A stretch of 64,000 bases of DNA from Desulforegulaceae bacterium (GTDB lineage: Bacteria; Desulfobacterota; Desulfobacteria; Desulfobacterales; JACKCP01), in assembly GCA_034006035.1 (NCBI GenBank), contig JAVETN010000006.1, forward strand, positions 62,001-126,000. Direction: 5' to 3'. Shown piece by piece: positions 44,157-53,261 of the stretch. The translations under genes and the position numbers were made by a program. How positions within the stretch are numbered: the first letter of the stretch is position 1; every line of letters starts with the position of its first letter. Under the pieces are notes generated by a model. The model searched no databases. It worked only from the letters and a program-made list of their open reading frames with translations, and was not told where the DNA came from.

Positions 44157-44593
44157 GAAGTCTCCTTTAGGCATTCAAGAAGATCAAAATGAAATTCTTC
44201 TTTGGTAAAGCCTGCCAGATTATATTCCTTGGAATATTCAATTGCACCGACAGGACATGACTCAACACAGATTCCACAAAGAGAACACTTGGTAAAGTCA
44301 AGATCAAATTTTGTGAGGCTCTTCTTTTTTTCACCTTCTTTTTTTTCAGAAGAAATCTCAATACAATGAGAAGGACAAGATCTTGAACAAGTGCCGCAGG
44401 CTATACATTTGTGCGTTCCTGCCTTTTCATTTACAACCAAGACAATATGACCCCGATATGCTTGGGGAATTATATTTTTCTCCCTTGGATACTGAACAGT
44501 TACAACTGGTGAAAAAAAGGCTTTGATTGTTACGCCCATTCCTATAAGAAGGCTTTTTAGGCCTATAAAAAAATACTTAAAATATTTTATCAT
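44150..44593 (-). CDS. nuoI: NADH-quinone oxidoreductase subunit I
   Basis: This is a 147-residue peripheral subunit with two 4Fe-4S clusters (N6a/N6b). The motifs are CIACGTCSRSCPSHC and CSLCGICVESCPVG, eight cysteines in the right spacing. An N-terminal amphipathic helix binds the membrane arm. It overlaps nuoH by four bases. In complexes without NuoEFG this subunit is near the entry point for electrons from ferredoxin or another donor. Confidence 0.95.
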   Translation of the reverse strand: MIKYFKYFFIGLKSLLIGMGVTIKAFFSPVVTVQYPREKNIIPQAYRGHIVLVVNEKAGTHKCIACGTCSRSCPSHCIEISSEKKEGEKKKSLTKFDLDFTKCSLCGICVESCPVGAIEYSKEYNLAGFTKEEFHFDLLECLKETSC

Positions 44594-45573
44594 AGCTTCA
44601 CTACCACTGCTGTAATTAAAAGATTTACAAGCGAAAAAGGTATAAGATACTTCCAGGAAAGATTAAGAAGCTGATCAAATCTTACCCTTGGGAAAGTCCA
44701 TCTGAACCAGAGTATTAAAAACATAAGACAATATGTTTTCAATAAAAACCAAACTGCAGATGAATATTCAAAATACGGAAGGGGAAATCCGTGCCATCCA
44801 CCTAAAAAAACAGCTGTTGCAATTGAACTTACAACAAAAATCTCTGTATATTCGCCAAGAAAAAACAAAGCAAAAGCCATTCCACTGTACTCTGTATGGA
44901 AACCGGCTGTAAGCTCACTTTCTGCTTCAGGCAGGTCAAAGGGAGCTCTATTTGTTTCAGCAACACTGGCAACAAAATAAATCAAAAAAGCAACAGGCTG
45001 AACAAGGAAAAGCCAAATTTTACCCTGATAACTTACAATATCCCCCAAACTGAAAGAACCAACAACAAATACAATTGAAAGAAGAGAAAGAATTATTGGA
45101 ATTTCATAGGCAATACCTTGAGATATAGACCTCATTGCTCCAAGAAGTCCATATTTGTTATTTGAAGCCCAGCCCGCTACAAAAATTGCAAAAACGTTTA
45201 GAGATGCCATTGCAAGAATATAGATTAATCCAATGTTTATGTCAGCTGCCTGAAGTTTTGGAGCAAAAGGCATTACAACAAAGGGAAGAACAGAAGGAAC
45301 AAAAGCAAGAAGCGGTGCTATCCTAAAAAGCTTAGAGTGTGCAGCTCTTGGAACTATCAGCTGTTTTGCCATAAGCTTTACTCCATCAATTAATGTCTGG
45401 AGTACACCATGCCAGCCAACTTCCATTGGTCCAAGTCTTAACTGCATATGGCCCGCTACTTTTCTTTCAAGGTAAACCATAATCAATGCATTGATAAAAA
45501 CAAGAGAAACTACAAGAATCAATGCAATTGGTATTCTTAAAAAATGTGGTGGTAAATTTGCAATAAAATCCAT
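44590..45573 (-). CDS. nuoH: NADH-quinone oxidoreductase subunit H
   Basis: This is a 327-residue, eight-helix membrane subunit forming part of the quinone chamber. The signatures GWHGVLQTLIDGVKL, SISQGIAYEIP, APFDLPEAESELTAGFHTEY and the final WTFPRVRFDQLL match the family closely. It begins four bases after nuoD. All conserved acidic residues of the E-channel appear to be present. Confidence 0.97.
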   Translation of the reverse strand: MDFIANLPPHFLRIPIALILVVSLVFINALIMVYLERKVAGHMQLRLGPMEVGWHGVLQTLIDGVKLMAKQLIVPRAAHSKLFRIAPLLAFVPSVLPFVVMPFAPKLQAADINIGLIYILAMASLNVFAIFVAGWASNNKYGLLGAMRSISQGIAYEIPIILSLLSIVFVVGSFSLGDIVSYQGKIWLFLVQPVAFLIYFVASVAETNRAPFDLPEAESELTAGFHTEYSGMAFALFFLGEYTEIFVVSSIATAVFLGGWHGFPLPYFEYSSAVWFLLKTYCLMFLILWFRWTFPRVRFDQLLNLSWKYLIPFSLVNLLITAVVVKL

Positions 45574-45577
45574 TTTT

Positions 45578-46714
45578 CTACCTGTCTATTTCAGGAATTA
45601 CTAGATCAAAACTGCCCATGACTGCCACAAGATCAGCAATAAGCATCCCCTCGCAAATTTCTGCAAGTGCTGAAAGATTGCCATAGGAAGGAACCCTAAC
45701 CTTAAGTCTGTATGGAACATCGCTTCCATCAGATACCATATAATAACAGAGCTCTCCCCTTGCAGATTCAACTGAAAAAGACGATTGCCCTTTTGGAATT
45801 TTCAGTTTTCTAGGAACTTTTGCTCTGATATCTCCTTTAGGTATCATATCAAAAGCTTGGGAAAGAATTCTCATGCTTTGTTTCATTTCATTGATTCTTA
45901 CATAATAGCGTTCAAGACAATCACCTTTGGTTCCCAAAGGAACCTCAAAGTCAAATTTATCATAGATTGAATATGGAAAAGCTTTTCTTATATCATAAGA
46001 AACCCCGCTTGCCCTGAGGTTTGCTCCTGTAATTCCATATCTTCTTGCCATATCTGAACTAACAACTCCCACACCTTCAGTTCTATTCCGAAAGATCACA
46101 TTTCCTGTTACAAGCCTGTCATAAACATCGAATCTTTTCTCAAGCCTTTTCATAAATTCACGGGATTTTTCGATGAAATCATCGTCAATATCTTTGTAAA
46201 CACCGCCAACCCTGTGAAAACTATAGGTGAGTCTTGAACCGGTAAGACTTTCAAGTATATCCAGAATATGCTCTCTGTCATCAAAACAATATAAAATAGG
46301 GGTGAAAGCACCAAGATCAAGAAGAAAAGTTCCAAGCCAGAGGAGGTGACTTGCAAGCCTATTAAGCTCAACTGTAATTACTCTTATGTATTCTGCACGC
46401 TCAGGAACTTCTATTCCAGCCATTTTCTCAATAAGAGCAACATACCCATGATTGTAAGGAAGGGCACACACATAATCCATTCTTGCCGTATTTGGGAGAA
46501 AAGATTGAGCCGGCCTGACCTCTGCTATTTTTTCATGCATGCGGTGACTGTACCCTATTACAGGATCAATTCCCATTACGTATTCGCCGTCCATTTCAAG
46601 CACAACTCTTAAAACACCGTGAGTACTTGGATGCTGGGGACCCATGTTTAAAAGGAACTTATGCTTCCCCTGACTTTCCAAATTTTCACATTTAATTTCA
46701 TTTTCTAAAGTCAT
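45578..46714 (-). CDS. nuoD: NADH-quinone oxidoreductase subunit D
   Basis: This is the 378-residue 49-kDa-type subunit that lines the quinone site. NMGPQHPSTHGVLR (with the quinone-binding His) and the YSHRMHEK loop are near the N-terminus. ASGVSYDIRK and ESARGELCYY follow in order, and the family's C-terminal DLVIPEIDR is present. NuoC is a separate gene here, not fused. It follows nuoC after 81 bases without obvious features. Confidence 0.97.
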   Translation of the reverse strand: MTLENEIKCENLESQGKHKFLLNMGPQHPSTHGVLRVVLEMDGEYVMGIDPVIGYSHRMHEKIAEVRPAQSFLPNTARMDYVCALPYNHGYVALIEKMAGIEVPERAEYIRVITVELNRLASHLLWLGTFLLDLGAFTPILYCFDDREHILDILESLTGSRLTYSFHRVGGVYKDIDDDFIEKSREFMKRLEKRFDVYDRLVTGNVIFRNRTEGVGVVSSDMARRYGITGANLRASGVSYDIRKAFPYSIYDKFDFEVPLGTKGDCLERYYVRINEMKQSMRILSQAFDMIPKGDIRAKVPRKLKIPKGQSSFSVESARGELCYYMVSDGSDVPYRLKVRVPSYGNLSALAEICEGMLIADLVAVMGSFDLVIPEIDR

Positions 46715-46795
46715 TGTATTTAGATTTCCTCTGACTTTGTGTTTGTTAATTTACTTTGCTAGCCAAAATATAAACTAAACTTCAAATCCAAAACA

Positions 46796-47260
46796 CTAAG
46801 TATTTTTAAAACCTGTTTCTTCAGCACTCAAAGCTTTATCTTCTTTTTTAAGAAGAGGGTTCAGCCCTTTATCAGATTCATCAAGAATAAGGGTTCGTTT
46901 ATCTTGGTGCCCTTCAAAATCAAGTCCGAAAAACTCCATAACTTCCCTTTCATACCAGGATGCACCATTAAAAATATCTGAAATTGTTGGTAAAGATCTG
47001 GTCTCACTGCAAAACACCCTTGCTCTAATTCTAAACTTTGATTCAGGGTTTACAAATTGGTAGATTACCACAGGAAAAGGTTCAATATGTACTGCAGTTA
47101 CGAAAAGCAGCATAAATTCACTTTTATAAGCAATTGAAACAAATTCCCTTATATTTTCATTTGAAACAGTGAATTCATACTCAACTCCAGGAAGGATATC
47201 CTGGCTTTTTTCTTTTACTGATATTTTCTCTATTTCTTTTAAAAACTTAGCTGTGTCCAT
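46796..47260 (-). CDS. nuoC: NADH-quinone oxidoreductase subunit C
   Basis: This is the 154-residue 30-kDa-type subunit. The conserved motif SWYEREVMEFFGLDFEGHQDKR (near 105-126) is the family signature, and the N-terminal half is a divergent alpha/beta domain. It is shorter than many NuoC proteins, ending soon after the signature. It lies between nuoB (11 bases) and nuoD (81 bases). Confidence 0.94.
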   Translation of the reverse strand: MDTAKFLKEIEKISVKEKSQDILPGVEYEFTVSNENIREFVSIAYKSEFMLLFVTAVHIEPFPVVIYQFVNPESKFRIRARVFCSETRSLPTISDIFNGASWYEREVMEFFGLDFEGHQDKRTLILDESDKGLNPLLKKEDKALSAEETGFKNT

Positions 47261-47271
47261 TGCAATTAACC

Positions 47272-47826
47272 CTAACTCCTTGATGGATGTCTGTTTTGAG
47301 GAAAAGGATGACGTTTGCCGGTAATTTTTTCCTGAAGTTTGAAAATTGCTTCAAGAAGTGCTTCCGGTCTTGGGGGGCATCCTGGAACATATACGTCAAC
47401 CGGAATCAATTTATCGACCCCTTCAATAACAGTATAATTTTCCTCTATCGCAAAAGGCCCGCCTGAAATTGCACAATTTCCCATTGCGATCACCCATTTT
47501 GGCTCAGCCATCTGCTCGTAGAGCCTTACAACGGTGGAAGCCATTTTTTTATTTACTGTACCAGCTACTATCATTAAGTCACTTTGTCTTGGAGAAGGCC
47601 TAAAAACTTCAGCTCCGTATCTTGCGGAATCAAATCTTGCCATTCCTGTAGCCATCATTTCAATTGCACAGCAGGCAATTCCAAAAGTTAAAGGCCAAAG
47701 TGAGTTTGCTTGGCAATGCTTCAAAAAAATATCAGCCTGAGCAAATTTAAGGACTAGACCCTGACCTTGGTAATCAGCGTTTTCCAAGACTGCATCAGAT
47801 CTTGTATTTTCAATAAATTTATCCAT
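47272..47826 (-). CDS. nuoB: NADH-quinone oxidoreductase subunit B
   Basis: This is a 184-residue subunit holding cluster N2, the last electron station before quinone. Ligands are the CC pair in [12 protein letters not shown], the Cys in [12 protein letters not shown] and the Cys in [11 protein letters not shown]. The arginine-rich [11 protein letters not shown] loop is present. It follows nuoA after two bases. Confidence 0.97.
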   Translation of the reverse strand: MDKFIENTRSDAVLENADYQGQGLVLKFAQADIFLKHCQANSLWPLTFGIACCAIEMMATGMARFDSARYGAEVFRPSPRQSDLMIVAGTVNKKMASTVVRLYEQMAEPKWVIAMGNCAISGGPFAIEENYTVIEGVDKLIPVDVYVPGCPPRPEALLEAIFKLQEKITGKRHPFPQNRHPSRS

Positions 47827-47828
47827 TT

Positions 47829-48218
47829 TTAAACCTTTTTTCTCTCCCAGTTAAAAACACCTTTATTCCAGGCATATACAATTGCAAGAGATAAAATTCC
47901 TATGAAAATAAAAAGTTCTAAAATCCCTCTCCAAGCTTCAACAGAATTAAATGCCACAGCAACAGGAAAAAGAAAAAGAATATCAACATCAAAGGCCAAA
48001 AAAATGAGGGCATAAAGATAATATGCAGCTCCATATCTGAAATTCCACATTTCCCCATATGGTTTCATACCACATTCATAAGTATCTAGACTTTTAGATG
48101 AATCCCGTCTGCCAGGGGCAACTAGCAATGCAATTACAAAAGGTGCAAAAGCTGCAAGAAACCCTCCTATCAGAAAGGATATTATGTAAAGATAATGAAT
48201 TAGCAATTCATCTGGCAT
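47829..48218 (-). CDS. nuoA: NADH-quinone oxidoreductase subunit A
   Basis: This is a 129-residue, three-helix subunit and the first gene of the operon. The conserved acidic loop includes [17 protein letters not shown] (near 47-63), and [16 protein letters not shown] is helix 2. GGAG lies eight bases before the ATG. No nuoE, F or G lies upstream, where a KamA-type gene is found instead. Confidence 0.96.
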   Translation of the reverse strand: MPDELLIHYLYIISFLIGGFLAAFAPFVIALLVAPGRRDSSKSLDTYECGMKPYGEMWNFRYGAAYYLYALIFLAFDVDILFLFPVAVAFNSVEAWRGILELFIFIGILSLAIVYAWNKGVFNWERKKV

Positions 48219-48259
48219 TTACTCATCTCCATGTATCAGGTTTGTACCAAAGTTATACT

Positions 48260-48289
48260 TTATTAGTTCCTTAAATATGGCTATGTCAA
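48260..48289 (-). promoter_or_regulatory. Candidate promoter of the nuo operon
   Basis: On the minus strand a perfect -35 box TTGACA (48284-48289) is followed after 18 bases by TAATAA (48260-48265), a weaker -10. It lies about 45 bases before the nuoA start in the gap after the KamA-type gene. Confidence 0.45.
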
Positions 48290-48351
48290 GGATAAATATT
48301 TTAATTTTTGTTTAAAAAAATAAATATTTTTAACCAAAAGCCTTTAAGTAT

Positions 48352-49692
48352 TCAGTTGGTGCAGCTTCTAAGTATATCTAACTTTTTTTCCTTGAACTCA
48401 TTATGCTTTTTTTCAAAAAAGAATTCTTTTTCACCAAAAGCTGGCTCTAATTCATCTATCCATGAGGCATCTTTGTTGAATTTTGCAAAAAAAACCTTAT
48501 TTACATGTTCTTTAATTCTTGACTGTACAAATTTTAAAACATAAACTTTTTCACCTTTTATTTCAGTGATATCCTCAACAAGAATTTTACCAATTTCGGC
48601 TGACATAGAAGGACCGCGTACAGTTCTTGCCAATCCTGAAACATTTCTATAGGCTTGGGTAAAAATTTCAAAAGCCTTAGCAAGAGAAATTTCAAAATAT
48701 TTTTTCGACCCTGTGTCCCTTCCAACAAACATATAATATGGGATTGTGCCAAGCTTTAATTGACCCTTCCACATTCTTTCCCAAACATAACTATTGTCGT
48801 TTATATTTTTTATCAAGGGAGCCTGGCATCTTATCTGGGCTCCTACTGACTTTAGTCTTTTAACTGCTTTTTCAACGGCAGGAGTTTCAAGTTCTCTATA
48901 ATGGGAAAAATGAGCCATAATTGCGAGATGGTAACCTTTGTTTGTTATTTTTTCAAAAAGCCTCATTAAGTCATCTGAATCTTTATCCCGATAAAATCTA
49001 AAGGGCCAGTTTGCCAGAGCTTTTGTTCCAAATCTTATATTAAGAAGATTTTCAGGTTTTTCCTTTAAAAAAGGTTCAATATATTTTTCAAGAACAGATG
49101 TTTTCATAACCATGGGATCCCCTCCTGTAAACAAAAGATCTGTTACCATGGGATTTGTTTTTATATATTTATGAAGACTTTCTCTTTCACTCGATGAAAA
49201 TTTAAATTTCTGAAATCCTATAAATTGAGCCCATCTAAAACAATAGGTGCAATAACTATGACAAAACTGACCCTGAGTTGGGAAAAAAAGAACAGTTTCA
49301 TCGTATTTATGCTGCATTCCTTGAAGAATTGTCTTATCCATAACCGGAACGTTTAAATCCATTTGTCCTGCAGGGTGAGGATTCATGCCTAAATGAATTT
49401 TTCTTACCTGCTCTTTAAATACATCCATTTCACCGTTTAAATACAACAATTTCAGTTGGTTATAGTTATCATCACCTATCATCCCCGGCTGGGGAAATGT
49501 CAACTGGAAAATTGGATCATCTGGAGCATTATTCCAGTCAATGAGTTCATCAAGAACATAACTGCTAACCCTAAAAGGAATTATATTAGCACAGATTTCA
49601 ATTTCTTCTTTTATTTCAGGTGCCAGCTTATCGAGGTATTTGATTTTATTTAAAAAATTTTTATTGTAAAATTGAAAATTGAGTTTATCCAT
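48352..49692 (-). CDS. KamA-family radical SAM protein (lysine 2,3-aminomutase-like)
   Basis: This is a 446-residue enzyme. The radical SAM cluster is held by CHSYCTYC (C144, C148, C151). HPAGQMDLNVP near 106-116 is the KamA signature, and LFTGGDPMV provides SAM contacts. KamA relatives interconvert alpha- and beta-amino acids with PLP. I cannot point to a secure PLP lysine, so the reaction is open: lysine 2,3-aminomutase (compatible-solute N-acetyl-beta-lysine route), another amino acid, or a non-mutase activity. A perfect AGGAGG ribosome site precedes the ATG. No acetyltransferase is adjacent. Confidence 0.82.
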   Translation of the reverse strand: MDKLNFQFYNKNFLNKIKYLDKLAPEIKEEIEICANIIPFRVSSYVLDELIDWNNAPDDPIFQLTFPQPGMIGDDNYNQLKLLYLNGEMDVFKEQVRKIHLGMNPHPAGQMDLNVPVMDKTILQGMQHKYDETVLFFPTQGQFCHSYCTYCFRWAQFIGFQKFKFSSSERESLHKYIKTNPMVTDLLFTGGDPMVMKTSVLEKYIEPFLKEKPENLLNIRFGTKALANWPFRFYRDKDSDDLMRLFEKITNKGYHLAIMAHFSHYRELETPAVEKAVKRLKSVGAQIRCQAPLIKNINDNSYVWERMWKGQLKLGTIPYYMFVGRDTGSKKYFEISLAKAFEIFTQAYRNVSGLARTVRGPSMSAEIGKILVEDITEIKGEKVYVLKFVQSRIKEHVNKVFFAKFNKDASWIDELEPAFGEKEFFFEKKHNEFKEKKLDILRSCTN

Positions 49693-50362
49693 TGTGCCTC
49701 CTTGAATATTTCTAATTTTAGAAAAATCTAAACGCGAGATTTAAGTTTTGTTTGTAGGGTGAACGAAAGATATGAGAGTTTAATTGATTTGTCAAACAAA
49801 GACAAACACCAAATTCTTTTAAAACAATGAGTTATACAATTAAACAACTAGAATTTATTTTTATTTAAGACTTAAATAAAAGTATAAACCTGGTGTTTAA
49901 AAAATTTTTTAAAAAAACAACTTAATGCCAGGAGAGCAAACAAAGAGAAAATCAAAGCACTTAAGCATTAAACAACTTTGACTTTAAAGGGGGTTCTTTT
50001 TAATTACAGCCTTTTTTATCAGACCCATCTTGATAAAATTATTTCCTTCAGATGAGAGGTACAGCAAAGCAAAAATGGTTAAAATTTAACCTGGGGATAA
50101 TTGAGATTGAAAATATTTTCTTACAATATCAAATTGAAGCACCCCCAAGATAAGCTTGCAAAATAAGACGGCGACCATAAAATGTTTTTCTAAAACAAAA
50201 AGGGTTAGCTTACTTGTCCGAATAGAAAAAATCGGCTAAAAAAGATGCAATATATTGCTAATCTAGATATAAAACATCTTTGAAATATTCTTGCGGGCAA
50301 ACAAACCGTTAAAGCTTGTGGAAATTTTCCAACAGCAAGTCTATGAACCAAAAATCACCCTA
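49693..50362. other. Long intergenic region with palindromes, no gene seen
   Basis: This 670-base gap between two minus-strand genes is the longest in the window. Near the KamA-type gene it is AT-rich and holds a perfect palindrome (49859-49881). TTTTATCA (50014-50021) pairs with TGATAAAA (50031-50038). Just after the AOR-like gene a nested hairpin (TGGAAA 50319-50324 with TTTCCA 50326-50331, and CTTGC 50290-50294 with GCAAG 50335-50339) may be that operon's terminator, although no U-run follows. About 50080-50340 is somewhat richer in G+C but all frames are broken, which suggests decayed coding DNA. Confidence 0.45.
49859..49881. promoter_or_regulatory. Perfect AT-rich palindrome upstream of the KamA-type gene
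   Basis: Arms of 11 bases, TTTTATTTAAG and CTTAAATAAAA, flank a single base 167 bases before the start codon. The symmetry suggests a dimeric regulator site or a hairpin in the leader. In AT-rich DNA such symmetry is easier to get by chance, so confidence is limited. Confidence 0.35.
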
Positions 50363-51991
50363 TTAAATCTGAGATCCTCTTCCTTTTAAAACATCTTTTT
50401 TCCCTAAAGAGTATTCCCGTATGTTCATATTTTTTTCAAGCTTATGGATTCTTTCACCCGCTTTTAAAAAATCCTTTCTTGACAACTTTATTCCTGTTAA
50501 AGCTGTAAAAAGTTTGGAATAAAGGCTGAAGTTAACAAGGGAAATTGCAAGGGCTGGAAACCTTTTCACAAAAATATTCAAAGTTAATTTAGGACAATAT
50601 TTCAACAAAACGGGATTACGAGCATAGAAATAGGATGTAAAACAGCAGATACCAAGTGAATTTACAGCACAAAAAACATTTTCAAATAATTTAATAAAGC
50701 CAGGTTGTGACCTAAGATTATCAATCTTTAAAAGTCTAAAAAAAGAATCAATTGCAATCTCATAAAAAGAAAAACTAAAGGACCCGCTATTTAGATCATG
50801 AAAATCAATTTGAGAATCAGGCAAAGCCTCGTTCATAAAAGCATCCATTTCCCTTATTTTCATCTTAGTTGTAAAATCTTCCTGGTTGTATTGCCTTAAA
50901 AGCTCTTCTAAACCAAGACCTGCTTTTACTCCTTCACCTCTTGAATATGCAATCTCATATAAAAAATCCTCTATCCCTTTATAGGATTCAGTTTTCACCT
51001 GAAAATCAAGGCCACACTTTTCTGAACTTCCCATTATCCAGCCAATAGTTCTTCCTGCTAAAATTGTATCCATCCCCATTTTTGAACAGATTTCATTAAA
51101 CTTAGCCGTTATGCTTGAGTCTGAAGTTTTAAGGTTTGTGCCAATAACTGAAGCTGCTCCAAGTTCAATCAGGCTTTTTTTGTCCTCAGATGAAACTTTA
51201 TAAGGTTTTCGTTTTGTAAATATTTCACTGAAAATTTCGCCTAAATCAGAAGAAGATTCAGGCTTAAAACTTTTAAAAAGATATGAACCGGCTTGGTTTT
51301 GATTAGTATATTTATTTGCTTTTTTTCTAAGTTTATTAAGCTTTTTCTTATTTGCAGGAAGAATTTTATAATCTCCGCCTTTTACAACAACTCCTTTTAA
51401 ATTTTTTGAACCCATTACAGCACCAAGGCCTTCTTTTCCAAAAAAGCTATTCCCTGATCTAATATTTGCAAACTTTACCCCGTTTTCACCTGCTGGTCCA
51501 ATCACAAGGGCGGCTTCGTTTTTACCTTTTACAAGTTTTTCCTGGGACTTTTTTGTGCTAAACCCCCAAATAGCTTCTCCATCTTCAAAGTAAGCACCAT
51601 TTTTATCAATTTTTAAGATTATATGCTTTCTACTTCTTCCTTTGATTATCAAACCATCCCATCCTGCTGTTCTAAGCTGAACTCCAAAAGAACCGTTGCA
51701 GAATGAAGAATTAAACAAATTTGTAAGAGGAGATTTGGCAACTGAATAAAACCACCCAGAACAGCCTCCTTTTGCATCCGTTAAAATACCAGGGACAATT
51801 GAGAGGATGTTTTTTTCGCTAAGAGGATCAATCCCTGGATTTATTCTGTCAAACAACAACTTTAACCCTAAACCTTTTGCTCCAATATAGAGTTTTCTTT
51901 CCTCCCTTGAAACCTCAAAAACATTCCAGGTTCTTGAAGATAAATCAACTTCAAGAACTTTATTTGAAATTCCAATATTTTTTTTAGCCAT
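50363..51991 (-). CDS. Aldehyde:ferredoxin oxidoreductase-family protein without its Fe-S cysteines
   Basis: This is a 542-residue protein. The N-terminal tungstopterin domain is recognisable (EVDLSSRTW; KSPLTNLFNSSFCNG; GWDGLIIKGRS; GPAGEN; GKEGLGAVMGSKNLKGVVVKGG at 185-206). The CxxCxxxC triad expected about residues 240-290 is absent, and there is no cysteine between 98 and 302. The later acidic and His-containing pterin contacts are also altered (MKIREMDAFMNE in place of the Glu-Leu-x-x-Tyr-Asp-Pro-Arg stretch). The protein is about 60 residues shorter than the usual 600. It is probably non-canonical or inactive as an AOR. It follows the iron alcohol dehydrogenase gene by 19 bases. Confidence 0.85.
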   Translation of the reverse strand: MAKKNIGISNKVLEVDLSSRTWNVFEVSREERKLYIGAKGLGLKLLFDRINPGIDPLSEKNILSIVPGILTDAKGGCSGWFYSVAKSPLTNLFNSSFCNGSFGVQLRTAGWDGLIIKGRSRKHIILKIDKNGAYFEDGEAIWGFSTKKSQEKLVKGKNEAALVIGPAGENGVKFANIRSGNSFFGKEGLGAVMGSKNLKGVVVKGGDYKILPANKKKLNKLRKKANKYTNQNQAGSYLFKSFKPESSSDLGEIFSEIFTKRKPYKVSSEDKKSLIELGAASVIGTNLKTSDSSITAKFNEICSKMGMDTILAGRTIGWIMGSSEKCGLDFQVKTESYKGIEDFLYEIAYSRGEGVKAGLGLEELLRQYNQEDFTTKMKIREMDAFMNEALPDSQIDFHDLNSGSFSFSFYEIAIDSFFRLLKIDNLRSQPGFIKLFENVFCAVNSLGICCFTSYFYARNPVLLKYCPKLTLNIFVKRFPALAISLVNFSLYSKLFTALTGIKLSRKDFLKAGERIHKLEKNMNIREYSLGKKDVLKGRGSQI

Positions 51992-52010
51992 AAATATTTT
52001 TATCCTGATT

Positions 52011-53192
52011 TTAAAATGCTTTTTTCAAAATTCCCATTGCATCTTCATGACTCATCTCCTCTGGATTCATCATCAAGGCACCGTCATTTATTGTCTTTGT
52101 TGCAATACTTTCAAACATGTCTTCTGTTACGCCAGCTTCTTTCAATCTCATTGGAAGAGATGCTTTTTCATTGAGCTTTCTTTGTAAATTTCTCAAATTT
52201 TCAATAAATTTAAAAGCTCTGTTTTCCTTTGAAGTATTTGAATAAATTTCAGGGCCGGAAAGAGGCAAAAGAAGCTCACTTAAACTGTCTTTGATTTTTT
52301 CAAAACTATATTCAAGCCCATAGGGAAGAAAGATAGACATTGCCACTCCATGTGGAACCTTTGCAACTGCACCTGTTGAATGACCAAGAGCATGAATTCC
52401 GCCAACCATTGAATTTGAAAATGCAATTCCTGCCATAGTTGCAGCATTTGCCATATTGAGCCTGGCTTTACGATCCTTCCCGTTTTCCACAGCAGCCAAA
52501 ATATTTTCACTTATAATCCTTATTGCTGAAAAAGCATAGGCATCACTTATGGGATTTTTCTGTAAACATGTATAAGCCTCTATTGCGTGGGTTAAAGCGT
52601 CCATCCCAGTTGCAGCTGTAATTTTAGGAGGCATTGTTTCTGTCATTCTAGGATCAATAACTGCAAGGTTGGGAAGAAGGTAGTCTGAAATAAATTCCAT
52701 TTTAACTTTTTTTTCTTCATTATAAATAACAGCGACAAGAGTAGCTTCTGATCCTGTTCCCGCCGTTGTAGGAACAACTATCAAAGGTTTTAAAGGTTTT
52801 TTAAGTAAGTCTGTACCTTCGAATTCCATCAAGTCATCGGAGTTTTCAGTTACAAGAATATTAGCCCCCTTGGCAGTGTCAATTGGAGAACCTCCCCCCA
52901 CCGCAATTAAGGAATCACATTTTTTTTCTCTGTAAACCCTTGCAATATCTTTAACAACTGAATTTGAAGAATCAGGAGGAACATCCGAATAGATCCCGCC
53001 TATTTCAACACCGCTGTTTTTAAAAGAGTTTATAAAAACTTTAATTAATCCTGCATTTTCAACACCCTTATCTGTAACTACAAGAGGACGCTTTGAGTTT
53101 AAAAGTTCAAGTTCATAGGGAAGGTTGTCTAACGCTTTGTTTCCAGATATTATTTTTACCGGATTATAAAACTGATAGTATGATGGAAGCAT
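52011..53192 (-). CDS. Iron-containing alcohol dehydrogenase
   Basis: This is a 393-residue group III alcohol dehydrogenase. The NAD(P) motif VGGGSPIDTAKG is near 98-109. Metal ligands are Asp and His in ATGMDALTHAIEAY, plus two histidines in GGIHALGHSTGA and KVPHG, all present. It is probably a cytosolic enzyme that interconverts aldehydes and primary alcohols. Operon position just before an AOR-family gene suggests aldehyde/alcohol handling, although that partner lacks key residues. Confidence 0.93.
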   Translation of the reverse strand: MLPSYYQFYNPVKIISGNKALDNLPYELELLNSKRPLVVTDKGVENAGLIKVFINSFKNSGVEIGGIYSDVPPDSSNSVVKDIARVYREKKCDSLIAVGGGSPIDTAKGANILVTENSDDLMEFEGTDLLKKPLKPLIVVPTTAGTGSEATLVAVIYNEEKKVKMEFISDYLLPNLAVIDPRMTETMPPKITAATGMDALTHAIEAYTCLQKNPISDAYAFSAIRIISENILAAVENGKDRKARLNMANAATMAGIAFSNSMVGGIHALGHSTGAVAKVPHGVAMSIFLPYGLEYSFEKIKDSLSELLLPLSGPEIYSNTSKENRAFKFIENLRNLQRKLNEKASLPMRLKEAGVTEDMFESIATKTINDGALMMNPEEMSHEDAMGILKKAF

Positions 53193-53261
53193 TTTTTTCT
53201 CCTTATTTAAAAACTTTTATAAAAAATGAATTATATAAAATTTAAGTAAGCTGATAGCTGA

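Noticed and set aside
49893-49920. AT-only inverted repeats such as AAAAAATTTTTT before the KamA-type gene
   Set aside because: Expected by chance in DNA of this composition, with no promoter or terminator context.
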